Source: Sphingopyxis sp. (lineage in GTDB: Bacteria; Pseudomonadota; Alphaproteobacteria; Sphingomonadales; Sphingomonadaceae). Taken from it: a DNA stretch of 64,000 bases. The DNA lies in contig JAEMRT010000003.1 of assembly GCA_016463225.1 (NCBI GenBank), forward strand, positions 70,073 to 134,072. Reading direction: 5' to 3'. Positions 25,461-34,815 of the stretch are shown here, piece after piece; position 1 is the stretch's first letter; each line of letters starts with the position of its first letter. Below the pieces are notes generated by a model, which searched no databases, was not told where the DNA came from, and saw nothing but the letters and a program-made list of their open reading frames with translations. The position numbers and the translations under genes were made by a program.

Positions 25461-27770
25461 TCAGAATTTGACCTTGCCACGCACGCCGATCGTACGGGGC
25501 TTCCCATAGAATAGAGCTGCATCGGGGGCGGTGATCGTCCCCGGCCGATCCCGGACACTATCCACCAGCGCCAGGTTCCGACTGTTACCCAGATTCGTGC
25601 CGAATAGGCCGACCTCGTAATTGCCGGTGCTATAGCTGATCGAGGCGTTGAGAAGCGTCTGGGCGGGCGTTTCCCGATAATTCACGTTCAGCGGACTAAA
25701 CCGATTGTAGAACGATCCCCGATATTGGACGTCGCCGGAAAGGGTCATCTCGCCCTCGCCGAGCGGGAATTCATATTGGGTGGAAAGCGAGCCTAGCCAG
25801 CGCGGAAACAACGGGGCGCGATCGCCGCTCGCCACGATCGGGTCGGCGCCCACCACAGCAACGCCCTGCTTGGCCTTCGCATCAGTATAGCTGCCGTTGA
25901 GCGCGATCGTTAATCCGTCAAATGGACGGAAAGCCGTTTCCAGTTCGATGCCCTTGCTTTCGATCTTCCCGGCATTGATGCGATAATAATAGCCGCACGA
26001 CAGGTCCACTCGGGTCTGGGGAGTGTTCCAATCGACGAAGAAGCCGGTGACGTTGAAAGTCACCCGACGATCCGCAAATTGGCTCTTGAGGCCCATTGCA
26101 TAGTTCCACAGGCTGTCCGCACCGACGGTTGTTGGCCCCTGGGAGCCATTGCAGAAGGCGGGCGCGACTGGTTCATTGACCGATCCGTAGCGAAAGCCCT
26201 TGGATACCTCCGCAAAGATCATCGCATCTTTATCCGCGTGATAGCTCGCAACGAAGCGCGGATTGAAGCCATCGGCTTTCGGCTTGCCGGACTGCGTGAG
26301 CGGCAGGAAAGTCGGCGATCCGGAAGGGTTCGCTTCAAAGGCGGAACCGGCCAGACCAGTGAACGCCAAATTGAAGCTTTGCCGGAAATTGAAATAGCGA
26401 ACCCCGGCCGTAACGTCGAAAGCTTCGGAGAATTTGTAATTGGCCTCGCCAAAGAGGGCGTACTGCCGTTCTTTGATATGCTGTGTGCCGTAGAACAAGT
26501 CGTCGGCGAACGGTGTGCCAAAGCTCGGGACCGATGGCAGTCCGACCGCGGCGTCAAGTCCCGCGAGTGGATTGTTCTGCTCATAATCGCGCGTGGTATG
26601 CTCATAGAACCCGCCAAAGGAGTATGTGAACGGCAGGCTCGGATCCGAGACGTAACGCAGTTCGTTGGTGAACGTCTGGACATTTTGCACAACGGAGGCC
26701 GGGCTCGCTGTGCGCACGCCACCGAAAATGAAGTCATTGAGATACTCGTAGCTAAAGCCGCCCGTGATCGATTTGAAATCGCGATCGACGTAGCTCGCCG
26801 AATTGGTCAGGTGACCTCCTCCGACGGCAAGGTCGATCGTGAGGTTGCCGACCAGCATGCGATCCCGAAATGTTTCGGGTGACAGGCTGTCATATTGATA
26901 GCGCGTCAGAGTCGAATAGCCGACGGGAAGGCCGCCGGTCTTCAGGCGTGTGTAGAGGAGGCTTGCATCGACGGTAAGGTCACTGACGCCCGTCCATCGG
27001 AGAGCGCCGCGCGCCTGCGTCGTTCTGACGGTGTTAGCGTCCTTCTTGCCCGTGCCGAGATTGTCGATCCAGCCGGCATCGCGGCCGGTATACGCCGACG
27101 CAAGCAGCGCAAGCGATTCGCCGAGCGGCGCATTGATGCTGCCGCGGATGTTCCAGTTCGGGTTTCCAGCGTGGCTGGTGCCGCTCAGCACGCCTTCGGC
27201 GGAACCGGAGAAGCGATCCGTGGATGGCTTGATCGTGATGTAACGGATCGTTCCCGCCATCGAACCCGAACCATAGAGCGTGCCCTGCGGGCCACGTAGC
27301 ACTTCGACGCGTTCGAGGTCGAACACCTTGAGGTCGGGATTTGCGCCCTGGATCGAGATCGGGACATCGTCGAGATAAATGGAAACAAGCGGCCGGTCGC
27401 CGGTCTCGGTAATCGAGAAGGCGCCCGAGGAGATGCCTCGAATGGTGACTTGCGACTGACCCGGTCCGCGCTCGACGATATTCACCGAAGGCACCGATTT
27501 CACGATGTCGGCGATGTTGTCGATGCCCTTGGTCGACAGCGTGCTCGCTTGGATCGCGGACACGGCCATCGGGATGGTTTGCAGGGATTGGGCGCGGCCG
27601 CGAGCCGCCGTCACCACAATCTCCCCTGGGTCGGAGGGAGCGGCGGCCTTGCTTTCGCTCTCAGCTTCCTGCGCGTGTGCGACCGTCGTACTTGTCGCAA
27701 GCGCAATCGCCAACATCGAGCAAGCTACCACCTTGCCCCGGCTAAAATCGGATTCAGTCCCCCGCATCAT
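25461..27770 (-). CDS. TonB-dependent outer membrane receptor
   Basis: A 769-residue TonB-dependent receptor. A signal peptide (about residues 14-34, ending VAHAQ) is followed by a TonB box region (PGEIVVTAARG), a plug domain (VRGISSG-type segments, VEVLRGPQGTLYGSGSMAGTIRY) and a beta-barrel ending in GVRGKVKF with a terminal aromatic. Sphingomonads use such receptors to import aromatic and other organic substrates besides iron chelates. It lies downstream of folD on the same strand (about 140 bases) and next to the sox operon, so it probably brings in the substrate of this N-methyl pathway. The ligand cannot be deduced. Confidence 0.92.
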   Translation of the reverse strand: MMRGTESDFSRGKVVACSMLAIALATSTTVAHAQEAESESKAAAPSDPGEIVVTAARGRAQSLQTIPMAVSAIQASTLSTKGIDNIADIVKSVPSVNIVERGPGQSQVTIRGISSGAFSITETGDRPLVSIYLDDVPISIQGANPDLKVFDLERVEVLRGPQGTLYGSGSMAGTIRYITIKPSTDRFSGSAEGVLSGTSHAGNPNWNIRGSINAPLGESLALLASAYTGRDAGWIDNLGTGKKDANTVRTTQARGALRWTGVSDLTVDASLLYTRLKTGGLPVGYSTLTRYQYDSLSPETFRDRMLVGNLTIDLAVGGGHLTNSASYVDRDFKSITGGFSYEYLNDFIFGGVRTASPASVVQNVQTFTNELRYVSDPSLPFTYSFGGFYEHTTRDYEQNNPLAGLDAAVGLPSVPSFGTPFADDLFYGTQHIKERQYALFGEANYKFSEAFDVTAGVRYFNFRQSFNLAFTGLAGSAFEANPSGSPTFLPLTQSGKPKADGFNPRFVASYHADKDAMIFAEVSKGFRYGSVNEPVAPAFCNGSQGPTTVGADSLWNYAMGLKSQFADRRVTFNVTGFFVDWNTPQTRVDLSCGYYYRINAGKIESKGIELETAFRPFDGLTIALNGSYTDAKAKQGVAVVGADPIVASGDRAPLFPRWLGSLSTQYEFPLGEGEMTLSGDVQYRGSFYNRFSPLNVNYRETPAQTLLNASISYSTGNYEVGLFGTNLGNSRNLALVDSVRDRPGTITAPDAALFYGKPRTIGVRGKVKF

Positions 27771-27908
27771 GTCACTTCTCCACCCTGGCCGGCGATGCTC
27801 GCCTGTTCCGGTGCTACGTTGCCACAGCCACGTGCGCTGTCTCTATCCGGCCCGACGGAATTTTCATGAGGTCGGACTCGCACATCGTTGCGAGCATTTT
27901 CGATGGCA

Positions 27909-28811
27909 TCAAGCGGCGCGAGTGCCCGAAGACCCTAACCGATCCCGGCAAGCAAGTTCCGCCGCCGCCAAAGTGTTCTTGAGAAGACATGCGATCGTCA
28001 TGGGTCCCACTCCGCCCGGAACGGGCGTGATGGCGGAGGCTACGGGAGCAGCTTCGTTAAATCGTACATCGCCGACGATCCGCGCCTTGCCGGTCTCCGG
28101 GCAGAGGATGCGATTGATACCGACGTCGATGACGACGGCGCCCTGCTTGATCCACGATCCCCGCACCAGGCCGGGTGCGCCCGCCGCGACCACCAGAATG
28201 TCAGCCTGTGCGACGATGTCCGGCAGGTCCCGGGTATGGATGTGCGCGATGCTCACCGTGCAGCGCGCCTGCAGAAGGAGCTCCGCCATAGGCCGCCCGA
28301 CGATGGTGGAGCACCCCACGACGACGGCGTGGAGGCCCTCCAGATTGCCGAGCTGTTCGGACAACAGCAGCATGCACCCCAGCGGCGTGCACGGGACGAT
28401 GGCCGGCGCCCCCACCGCGAGCTTGCCGGCATTGACGATATGAAAACCGTCAACGTCCTTGTTCGGATCGATCCCGCTCAATACGCGGCCGCGATCGATA
28501 TGCGCCGGCAGCGGGAGCTGAACGAGGATCCCGTGGACGCCGGCATCGCCGTTGAGGCGGTCGATCAAGTCCAGCAGCTCGGTTTCACTGATTTCGGACG
28601 GAAGTTTGAAGCTAAGCGACCGCATGCCGACTTCCTGCGTGTGCTCGCCCTTCCGCCGGACATAAATGGCGCTGGCGGGGTCGTCGCCGACGAGGATCGC
28701 GGCAAGCGTCGGTTGCACGCCGAATTCGGCGGCTAACCGCTCGGTGGCGGTGGCGATCTCAGCGCGAATCCGCTGAGCAGTGGCTTTTCCGTCGATGATT
28801 TTCGCGGCCAT
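27909..28811 (-). CDS. folD: Methylene-THF dehydrogenase / methenyl-THF cyclohydrolase (copy 1)
   Basis: A bifunctional enzyme that oxidises 5,10-methylene-THF to methenyl-THF with NADP and hydrolyses it to 10-formyl-THF. Signatures are SAIYVRRK (the catalytic lysine after the tyrosine), [26 protein letters not shown] and [10 protein letters not shown]. The nucleotide loop reads GCSTIVGRP. The start at 28811 (MAAKIIDG) has GGAG upstream; the track extension is not family-like. It is divergent from soxBDAG-purU: sox generates methylene-THF, FolD turns it to formyl-THF and PurU releases formate. A second FolD is encoded at 38449. Confidence 0.95.
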   Translation of the reverse strand: MAAKIIDGKATAQRIRAEIATATERLAAEFGVQPTLAAILVGDDPASAIYVRRKGEHTQEVGMRSLSFKLPSEISETELLDLIDRLNGDAGVHGILVQLPLPAHIDRGRVLSGIDPNKDVDGFHIVNAGKLAVGAPAIVPCTPLGCMLLLSEQLGNLEGLHAVVVGCSTIVGRPMAELLLQARCTVSIAHIHTRDLPDIVAQADILVVAAGAPGLVRGSWIKQGAVVIDVGINRILCPETGKARIVGDVRFNEAAPVASAITPVPGGVGPMTIACLLKNTLAAAELACRDRLGSSGTRAA

Positions 28812-28906
28812 TTCAGTCTCCGCTGGAGGAACGCTGAGGAGTTGCAAGCCTCTATATGGCCAGTTAATGACAAGCAATACACTACTGTATCGTCAAAGGA
28901 TCGCAT

Positions 28907-30166
28907 GTGGGAATCCATGGGTACTCAGGCTGGAGAGTATTTCGGGAAGGTCTGAGGGATCAGGCCGGATGGAAACGGGCGTGGAGAAGCCCCGAGCCGA
29001 AATCCCGTTACGACGTGGTCATCATCGGCGGCGGCGGCCACGGACTGGCCACCGCCTATTATCTTGCGAAGACATACGGGATTCGGAACATCGCGGTTCT
29101 GGAAAAGGGATGGCTGGGTGGCGGCAATACCGGCCGCAACACGACGGTGATCCGCTCCAATTATTATTATCGCGAGAGCGCGGCGCTCTACGATCATTCG
29201 ATGAAACTCTACGAAGGGCTGTCGCGCGAGCTCAATTATAATGTCATGTTCAGCCAGCGCGGAGTCATCGCACTAGCGCACAGCCGGCACGATCTGGACG
29301 CGGTGCAGCGCTGGGTCGGGGCGATGCGCATCAACGGCGTCGATACCGACATCCTCTCGCGCGAAGAGATCGCGCGCCGCGTGCCGATCCTCGATATGTC
29401 GCCCGAGGCCCGCTATCCGGTGCTCGGCGGCTTCGTGCAGAAGCGCGCGGGGACAGCGCGCCATGATGCCGTCGCTTGGGGCTATGCCCGCGCTGCTGAC
29501 ATGCTGGGCGTCGACATCATCCAGCAATGCGAAGTCACCGGCTTCCGCCGGCATCCGAACGGCGTGATCGCCGGGGTCGAAACCTCGCGTGGTTTCATAG
29601 GCGCCAAGAAGGTCGCGATGGCAGTGGCAGGCCATTCGACCGTGCTGGCGGACATTGCGGGCTTCCGCCTGCCGGTCACCAGCTATGCGCTGCAGGCTTT
29701 CGTCACCGAACCGCTTAAGCCCGTGCTCGACACCGTCGTGCTGTCGCTGGCGACGGGCGTCTACCTCAGTCAGTCAGACAAGGGCGGGCTGGTGATCGGC
29801 GGCTCTCTCGATCTCTACCCCTCCTACGCCCAGCGAGGGAATATACCGACGGTGCGCAACGTGCTCGGCGCGGTGGCGCAGCAATATCCATCGCTCGGGC
29901 GGGTTCGCTTCCTGCGGCAATGGGCAGGCATCGTCGATGTCGTCGCCGATTCCAGCCCGATCCTCGGCGCCACGCCGATTCCCGGACTTCTGATCAACTG
30001 CGGATGGGGCACCGGCGGCTTCAAGGCGATCCCGGCCGGCGGAACCATGCTCGCTCATCATCTGGCAACCGGCGAGCCGCATGCGCTCGCACGCCCCTTT
30101 TCGCTCGAACGGTTTTCGACCGGGGCGCTGATCGACGAGGCCGCGGCCTCCGGTATCGCTCACTGA
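28907..30166 (+). CDS. soxB: Sarcosine oxidase beta subunit
   Basis: The catalytic subunit of heterotetrameric sarcosine oxidase, 419 residues. The FAD-binding GGGGHGLATA lies near residue 41, GWLGGGNTGRNTT follows, and His186 in GTARHDAVAWG matches the histidine that holds covalent FMN. Sarcosine is oxidised to glycine and a methylene group for THF. The start is a GTG at 28907 with AAAGGA upstream; the N-terminus then matches the family (GWKRAWRSPEPKSRYDVV). It is the first gene of the soxB-D-A-G-purU operon. An ATG two bases earlier is out of frame. Confidence 0.95.
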   Translation: MGIHGYSGWRVFREGLRDQAGWKRAWRSPEPKSRYDVVIIGGGGHGLATAYYLAKTYGIRNIAVLEKGWLGGGNTGRNTTVIRSNYYYRESAALYDHSMKLYEGLSRELNYNVMFSQRGVIALAHSRHDLDAVQRWVGAMRINGVDTDILSREEIARRVPILDMSPEARYPVLGGFVQKRAGTARHDAVAWGYARAADMLGVDIIQQCEVTGFRRHPNGVIAGVETSRGFIGAKKVAMAVAGHSTVLADIAGFRLPVTSYALQAFVTEPLKPVLDTVVLSLATGVYLSQSDKGGLVIGGSLDLYPSYAQRGNIPTVRNVLGAVAQQYPSLGRVRFLRQWAGIVDVVADSSPILGATPIPGLLINCGWGTGGFKAIPAGGTMLAHHLATGEPHALARPFSLERFSTGALIDEAAASGIAH

Positions 30167-30178
30167 GGTATTACCAAG

Positions 30179-30463
30179 ATGCTGCTGATTACCTGCCCCT
30201 GGTGCGGTCCTCGCGAAGAACTCGAATTCCGCTGCGGGGGCGAGAGCCATATCCAGCGCCCGGGTCCCTCCGAGACGGTCTCCGACGAAAGCTGGGGCGA
30301 TTATCTGTTCACGCGCAAGAACCCCAAGGGCATGCATTACGAACGCTGGGTTCACCTCTTCGGTTGTCGGCGCTGGTTCAATGTAGCGCGACATACCGCG
30401 ACACACCGGATCGAGGCGATCTACGAAATGCACGAGCCCGCGCCGTCCGGAGGCGCGCTATGA
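30179..30463 (+). CDS. soxD: Sarcosine oxidase delta subunit
   Basis: The small zinc-binding subunit of tetrameric sarcosine oxidase, 94 residues, the normal size. Cys6 and Cys9 (ITCPWCG) plus the later HLFGC stretch supply the zinc ligands. The YLFTRKNPKGMHYERW segment is a strong family signature. It starts 12 bases after soxB and overlaps the soxA start by ATGA. Confidence 0.95.
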   Translation: MLLITCPWCGPREELEFRCGGESHIQRPGPSETVSDESWGDYLFTRKNPKGMHYERWVHLFGCRRWFNVARHTATHRIEAIYEMHEPAPSGGAL

Positions 30464-33381
30464 CCGCGCGGGTCGCCGGTGGCGAGATCAACCGTTTGAA
30501 GCCGCTCCGCTTCACCTGGGAGGGCAGGGCCTATACCGGCTTCGAAGGCGATACCTTAGCCTCTGCGCTGCTCGCAAATGGCGTGCGGGTGGTGGGCCGG
30601 TCGTTCAAATATCATCGGCCGCGCGGCATCATCGCCGCCGGGGTCGAGGAGAGCAATGCGCTCGTCCAGTTGGGAACCGGCGCCCGCAGCACGCCCAATA
30701 TGCGCGCGACGGAGATCCGTCTCTACGACGGGCTGGTAGCGAACCCGGTCAATTGCTGGCCCAGCGCCCGTTTCGATGTCGGTGCGGTCAACAATCTGGC
30801 GTCGCGCTTCCTGTCGGCTGGCTTTTACTACAAGACCTTCATGTGGCCGGACTGGCACCTCTATGAGGGGTTCATCCGGCGCGCGGCGGGCCTGGGCAAG
30901 GTTGCAAAGCAAGCCGATCCCGATCGCTACGAAAGCCGTTTCGCCCATTGCGACGTGCTGGTGGTCGGCGCCGGGCCGGCGGGGCTGACTGCAGCGCTGG
31001 AAGCGGCGTGGACCGGGGCGCGAGTGATCCTGGTTGAGCAGGACAATGAGGTCGGCGGCGCGCTGCATCAGGATGAGCGCACGATCGACGGAAAGATTGG
31101 CACCTTCTGGGCGAAGCGCACCGCCGCTGCGATCGCGCAATTCCCCGAAGCGCGGATCCTGCTGCGCACCGCGGCGGTCGGTTATCACGATCACAACAGC
31201 CTGACCCTGGTCGAGCAGGTCGGCGACGAGGCGGCCTGCGCGGCAGACCCGCGTACGGCGCGCTACCGGACCTGGCTGGTCCGCGCGCGGCAAGTGATCC
31301 TCGCGACCGGCGCCATCGAGCGACCGCTAGTGTTTTCGGGCAATGACCGGCCGGGCGTCATGCTCGCCTCGGCCGCGCGGCACTATGCCCGCCGCTATGC
31401 CGTGCTGCCCGGCAAAAATGCGGTCGTCTTCACCAACAATGACGACGCCTACCGGACCGCAATGACGCTCCATGATCTTGGGGGCAGGGTCGAGGCGGTG
31501 GTCGATCTTCGGCCCCATGTCTCGGCGGACCTGATCCGCGATCTCGACGCCCGCGGCATCTCGCTCCTGACCGGCAGCAGCGTGACCGATACGAAGGGCG
31601 CAAAGGGCCTATCCGCCGTCAAAGTGGGTTCGCGCTGGCTGCGATGCGACACGCTGTGCATGTCGGGCGGCTATAATCCGACCGTCCACCTGCTCAGCCA
31701 GTCGGGCGGGCAGCTTCGGTTCGACGAAGCAATCGCGAGCTATGTTCCCGCGCGGTCGGCGCAGGCCGAGGTCTCGGTCGGCGCGGCGTCCGGCGCTTTC
31801 GGTCTCAGCGATGCGCTTGCCCAGGGCCATGAAGCGGGACGCGCGGCAGCCGTCGCCGCCGGGTTCGACCCCGGGGCCGAACCGGTGCCCGAAAGCGGCC
31901 CGGAGCGCGCTGAGGCCTCGCTGCTTCCATCCTGGCATATTGAAGGCGGCCGCAACAAAGCGTTCGTCGATTTCCAGAACGACGTGAGTGCTGCTGATAT
32001 CGCGCTGGCAGCGCGTGAGAATTTCCAGTCGATCGAGCATCTCAAACGCTACACCACGCTCGGCATGGCGGCCGACCAGGGCAAAACCTCCAACGTGAAT
32101 GCGCTAGCGATCATGGCGTCGCTAACTGGGCGCAGCGTCGAGGAGACCGGGCACACCCGCTATCGCTTTCCCTATGTTCCGATGGCGCTCGGCGCGCTCG
32201 CGGGTCAAACCCGCGGCGAGATATTCCGGCCGCTGCGACGCCTGCCCGCCGATCGCTGCCATGCGGAAGCGAGCGCAGTGTTCGAAGATTTCGGCGGCTG
32301 GGCAAGGCCCGCCTATTATCCGCAGCCGGGAGAGACCCGGCATCAGGCCGAACGGCGCGAAGCGCTGGCCGTGCGCAACACGGTCGGCCTGTTCGACGGC
32401 TCCCCGTTGGGCAAGATTGAGGTGAAGGGCCCCGACGCGGCACGCTTTCTTGACCTCATCTATGCCAATACCATGTCGACGCTGAAGCCCGGCAAGGTCC
32501 GTTACGGCCTGATGCTGAGCGAGACGGGCGTCGTCATCGACGATGGCGTGGCAACCCGCCTGGGCGACGACCATTTCCTCGTCGGCACTTCGAGCGCGGG
32601 AGCCGAACGGATCGCGGCGTGGATGGAGGAATGGCTGCAATGCGAGTGGCTCGATTTCGATGTTCTCGTCGCGCCCGTCACCACCTCCTGGGGTGTGGTC
32701 ACGCTGACTGGGCCTGGCGCCAAGACGCTGCTTGCCAAGGTCGGCACCGATATCGATCTCGACGCCTTCCCCCATATGAGTTTCGCGATCGGCCATGTTG
32801 GCGGCATCCCGGCGCGCGTGTTCCGTGTCAGCTATACTGGCGAAACCTCTTATGAGATCAACGTCCCGGCGCGCGCGTCGGAGGGGCTGTGGCGCTTGCT
32901 GCTGACCGAGGGGCAGACGGACGGGATCACGCCGATCGGCATCGACGCATGGGATGTGCTGCGGACAGAAAAGGGCTATCTCCATATCGGCGCCGATACC
33001 GACGGCACGACCAACGCGCTGGATGTGGGCTGGTCCCATATCCTCAAGAAGACCAACGAGTTCATAGGCAAGCGCTCGCTGCTGCGGCCCGCAGACCAGC
33101 ACGCCGACCGGCTCAATTTCGTCGGCCTCGCCGCCGCGCCGGGGCAGCCCAAATTGCCCATCGGCGCCCATATCACGAGTGGCGGAGGCGAGAGCGAGGG
33201 CTATGTCACTTCCTCGGCGTTCAGTCCCTTCCTTCAGAGGCCGGTAGCGCTCGGCATGCTGCGCAACGGCCGGGCGCGGCTGGGCGAGCCGGTCCGCCTG
33301 ATCTGCGGGGGCGAGACTTTCACTGCCACGATCGTCGATCCGACATTCTACGACAAGCAAGGGGAGCGGCTGCGTGACTGA
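30460..33381 (+). CDS. soxA: Sarcosine oxidase alpha subunit
   Basis: The 973-residue alpha subunit. The N-terminal ferredoxin-like domain (FTWEGRAYTGFEGDTLASALLANGV) is followed by an NAD/FAD-binding domain (VLVVGAGPAGLTAALEAAWTG near residue 166) and a C-terminal GcvT-like tetrahydrofolate-binding domain from about residue 600 (FDGSPLGKIEVKGPDAARFLD). The true start is the ATG at 30460 that overlaps the soxD stop; the track ORF opens 540 bases earlier only because the frame is open inside soxB. This subunit receives the methylene group at THF. It overlaps soxG by 8 bases. Confidence 0.95.
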   Translation: MTARVAGGEINRLKPLRFTWEGRAYTGFEGDTLASALLANGVRVVGRSFKYHRPRGIIAAGVEESNALVQLGTGARSTPNMRATEIRLYDGLVANPVNCWPSARFDVGAVNNLASRFLSAGFYYKTFMWPDWHLYEGFIRRAAGLGKVAKQADPDRYESRFAHCDVLVVGAGPAGLTAALEAAWTGARVILVEQDNEVGGALHQDERTIDGKIGTFWAKRTAAAIAQFPEARILLRTAAVGYHDHNSLTLVEQVGDEAACAADPRTARYRTWLVRARQVILATGAIERPLVFSGNDRPGVMLASAARHYARRYAVLPGKNAVVFTNNDDAYRTAMTLHDLGGRVEAVVDLRPHVSADLIRDLDARGISLLTGSSVTDTKGAKGLSAVKVGSRWLRCDTLCMSGGYNPTVHLLSQSGGQLRFDEAIASYVPARSAQAEVSVGAASGAFGLSDALAQGHEAGRAAAVAAGFDPGAEPVPESGPERAEASLLPSWHIEGGRNKAFVDFQNDVSAADIALAARENFQSIEHLKRYTTLGMAADQGKTSNVNALAIMASLTGRSVEETGHTRYRFPYVPMALGALAGQTRGEIFRPLRRLPADRCHAEASAVFEDFGGWARPAYYPQPGETRHQAERREALAVRNTVGLFDGSPLGKIEVKGPDAARFLDLIYANTMSTLKPGKVRYGLMLSETGVVIDDGVATRLGDDHFLVGTSSAGAERIAAWMEEWLQCEWLDFDVLVAPVTTSWGVVTLTGPGAKTLLAKVGTDIDLDAFPHMSFAIGHVGGIPARVFRVSYTGETSYEINVPARASEGLWRLLLTEGQTDGITPIGIDAWDVLRTEKGYLHIGADTDGTTNALDVGWSHILKKTNEFIGKRSLLRPADQHADRLNFVGLAAAPGQPKLPIGAHITSGGGESEGYVTSSAFSPFLQRPVALGMLRNGRARLGEPVRLICGGETFTATIVDPTFYDKQGERLRD

Positions 33382-33910
33382 GGCAGGCTGGACGGCATCG
33401 GCCGACGCAATCCGCATCTCCCGTCTCCCGGCGGCGCGGCTGTCGGTTCTTCGCGTGCGCAAGCCGAACGAGGCCGTGGTCGCGTCGATTGCCAAGGCGC
33501 TTAGCTCGGAATTGCCGCTGGAGCCGAACACGGTGGCGGTCGGCTCCGCGCGGACGCTGTGGCTGGCGCCCGGCGAATGGCTCATCGTCGATCACGCGGT
33601 CGAGGGCGGCGCAATCGAAGCGGCCGCGCCGGTCGCGCACATCGTGGAGGTCACCGATGGACGCGTGGTCTATGAGGTCGCCGGACCCAATGCAGAGACC
33701 CTGTTAGCCAAGGGCTGCACGCTAGACTTCCACCCGCGCGCCTTCGCGCCCCAATCCTGCGCTCAGTCCGCGCTGGCCCAAACCTTAGTGCTCATCGAGC
33801 GAACGGATCAACAGACGTTCCATATTTATGCGGACGCGAGTTTGGCACGACATCTCGAACTCTGGTTCGAAGATGCGCTGATCGAATTTCAACTGGGGAA
33901 ACTCCACTGA
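33374..33910 (+). CDS. soxG: Sarcosine oxidase gamma subunit
   Basis: The small gamma subunit, 178 residues, with a GcvT-like fold. VGSARTLWLAPGEWLIV and the C-terminal FHIYADASLARHLELWFEDAL fit SoxG. It starts with GTG overlapping the soxA end, and its stop overlaps the purU start (TGATG), so the whole operon is translationally coupled. Gamma subunits are poorly conserved, but the place in the operon settles the call. Confidence 0.92.
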   Translation: MTEAGWTASADAIRISRLPAARLSVLRVRKPNEAVVASIAKALSSELPLEPNTVAVGSARTLWLAPGEWLIVDHAVEGGAIEAAAPVAHIVEVTDGRVVYEVAGPNAETLLAKGCTLDFHPRAFAPQSCAQSALAQTLVLIERTDQQTFHIYADASLARHLELWFEDALIEFQLGKLH

Positions 33911-34761
33911 TGCGGCCACCCTATATCCTGACCGTCCGCTGCCCCGACGTGCGCGGCATCGTCGCCTCGACGACGACCTTCCTTGCCGAGCAGGATTGCT
34001 CGATCGTCGAAGCCCATCAACATCAGGATGGCGGCATGTTCTTCATGCGCGTCGCTTTCGAGACAGATGGGGCGAATGACGAAACGATCAGCAAGCTGGA
34101 AGAACGCTTTCGGCCGATCGCCGCACGGCTGGCAATGGAGGCGCATTTCCACGATCGCACGGTGAAGCCGCGCGTCCTGCTCATGGTGTCGAAGTTCGGC
34201 CATTGTCTGTTCGACCTGCTGAATCGCTGGCGGGCGGGACAGCTTCCGGCGGACATCGTCGGCGTCGTATCCAACCACGACGACATGCGCTCGTTCGTGG
34301 AATGGAACGGGCTACCCTATCACCATTTTCCGGTCACCAAGGAGACCAAGGCGGAGCAGGAGCGCAAGATCATCGATCTCGTCGAAAGCGCGAATGTCGA
34401 CCTGGTCGTGCTTGCCCGCTACATGCAGATCCTGTCCCCGACCCTGTGCGCCGTGCTGTCGGGGCGCTGCATCAACATCCATCACAGCTTTCTACCGAGC
34501 TTTAAGGGCGCCAAGCCCTATCATCAGGCGCACGCGCGCGGCGTGAAGGTGATCGGCGCCACCGCGCATTATGTGACGACCGATCTCGATGAGGGGCCGA
34601 TCATCGAACAGGATACCCGTCGCGTGAATCATGCGCGCGGACCGGAGGATCTCGTCGTCATCGGGCAGGAGGTCGAATGCTCCGTCCTCGGTCGAGCGGT
34701 CCAGTGGCATCTCGACCGCCGCGTTATGATGAACGGGACGCAGACCATTGTTTTTGAATAG
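33910..34761 (+). CDS. purU: Formyltetrahydrofolate deformylase (copy 1)
   Basis: Hydrolyses 10-formyl-THF to formate and THF. An N-terminal ACT domain (about 1-80, LTVRCPDVRGIVASTTTFLAEQ) is followed by a formyltransferase-fold domain (about 90-283). The catalytic asparagine and histidine are in CINIHHSFLPSFKGAKPY and the aspartate in LDEGPIIEQD. It is the last gene of the sox operon and recycles THF for demethylation, since the cell would otherwise trap folate as the C1 adduct. A second, clearly divergent copy lies at 39331. Confidence 0.95.
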   Translation: MRPPYILTVRCPDVRGIVASTTTFLAEQDCSIVEAHQHQDGGMFFMRVAFETDGANDETISKLEERFRPIAARLAMEAHFHDRTVKPRVLLMVSKFGHCLFDLLNRWRAGQLPADIVGVVSNHDDMRSFVEWNGLPYHHFPVTKETKAEQERKIIDLVESANVDLVVLARYMQILSPTLCAVLSGRCINIHHSFLPSFKGAKPYHQAHARGVKVIGATAHYVTTDLDEGPIIEQDTRRVNHARGPEDLVVIGQEVECSVLGRAVQWHLDRRVMMNGTQTIVFE

Positions 34762-34762
34762 G

Positions 34763-34794
34763 GTGCCCGCGACCGCGCATATCGAGTTTGGATG
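34763..34794 (+). repeat. Short copy of a folC internal sequence
   Basis: The 18 bases GTGCCCGCGACCGCGCAT occur here just after the purU stop and also inside folC at 10464-10481. In both places AGTTTGGATG follows after a 3-4 base unmatched gap. The shared stretch is about 30 bases and is non-coding here. It looks like a remnant of a rearrangement that once joined folC to this region. Chance in GC-rich DNA is possible but less likely for the two-block match. Confidence 0.5.
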
Positions 34795-34815
34795 AAGTTC
34801 CCGCCCGAAGCGATG

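Noticed and set aside
29920-30459. N-terminal extension of the SoxA frame
   Set aside because: It runs through soxB and soxD in another frame. The ATG at 30460 overlaps the soxD stop and starts at the family N-terminus.
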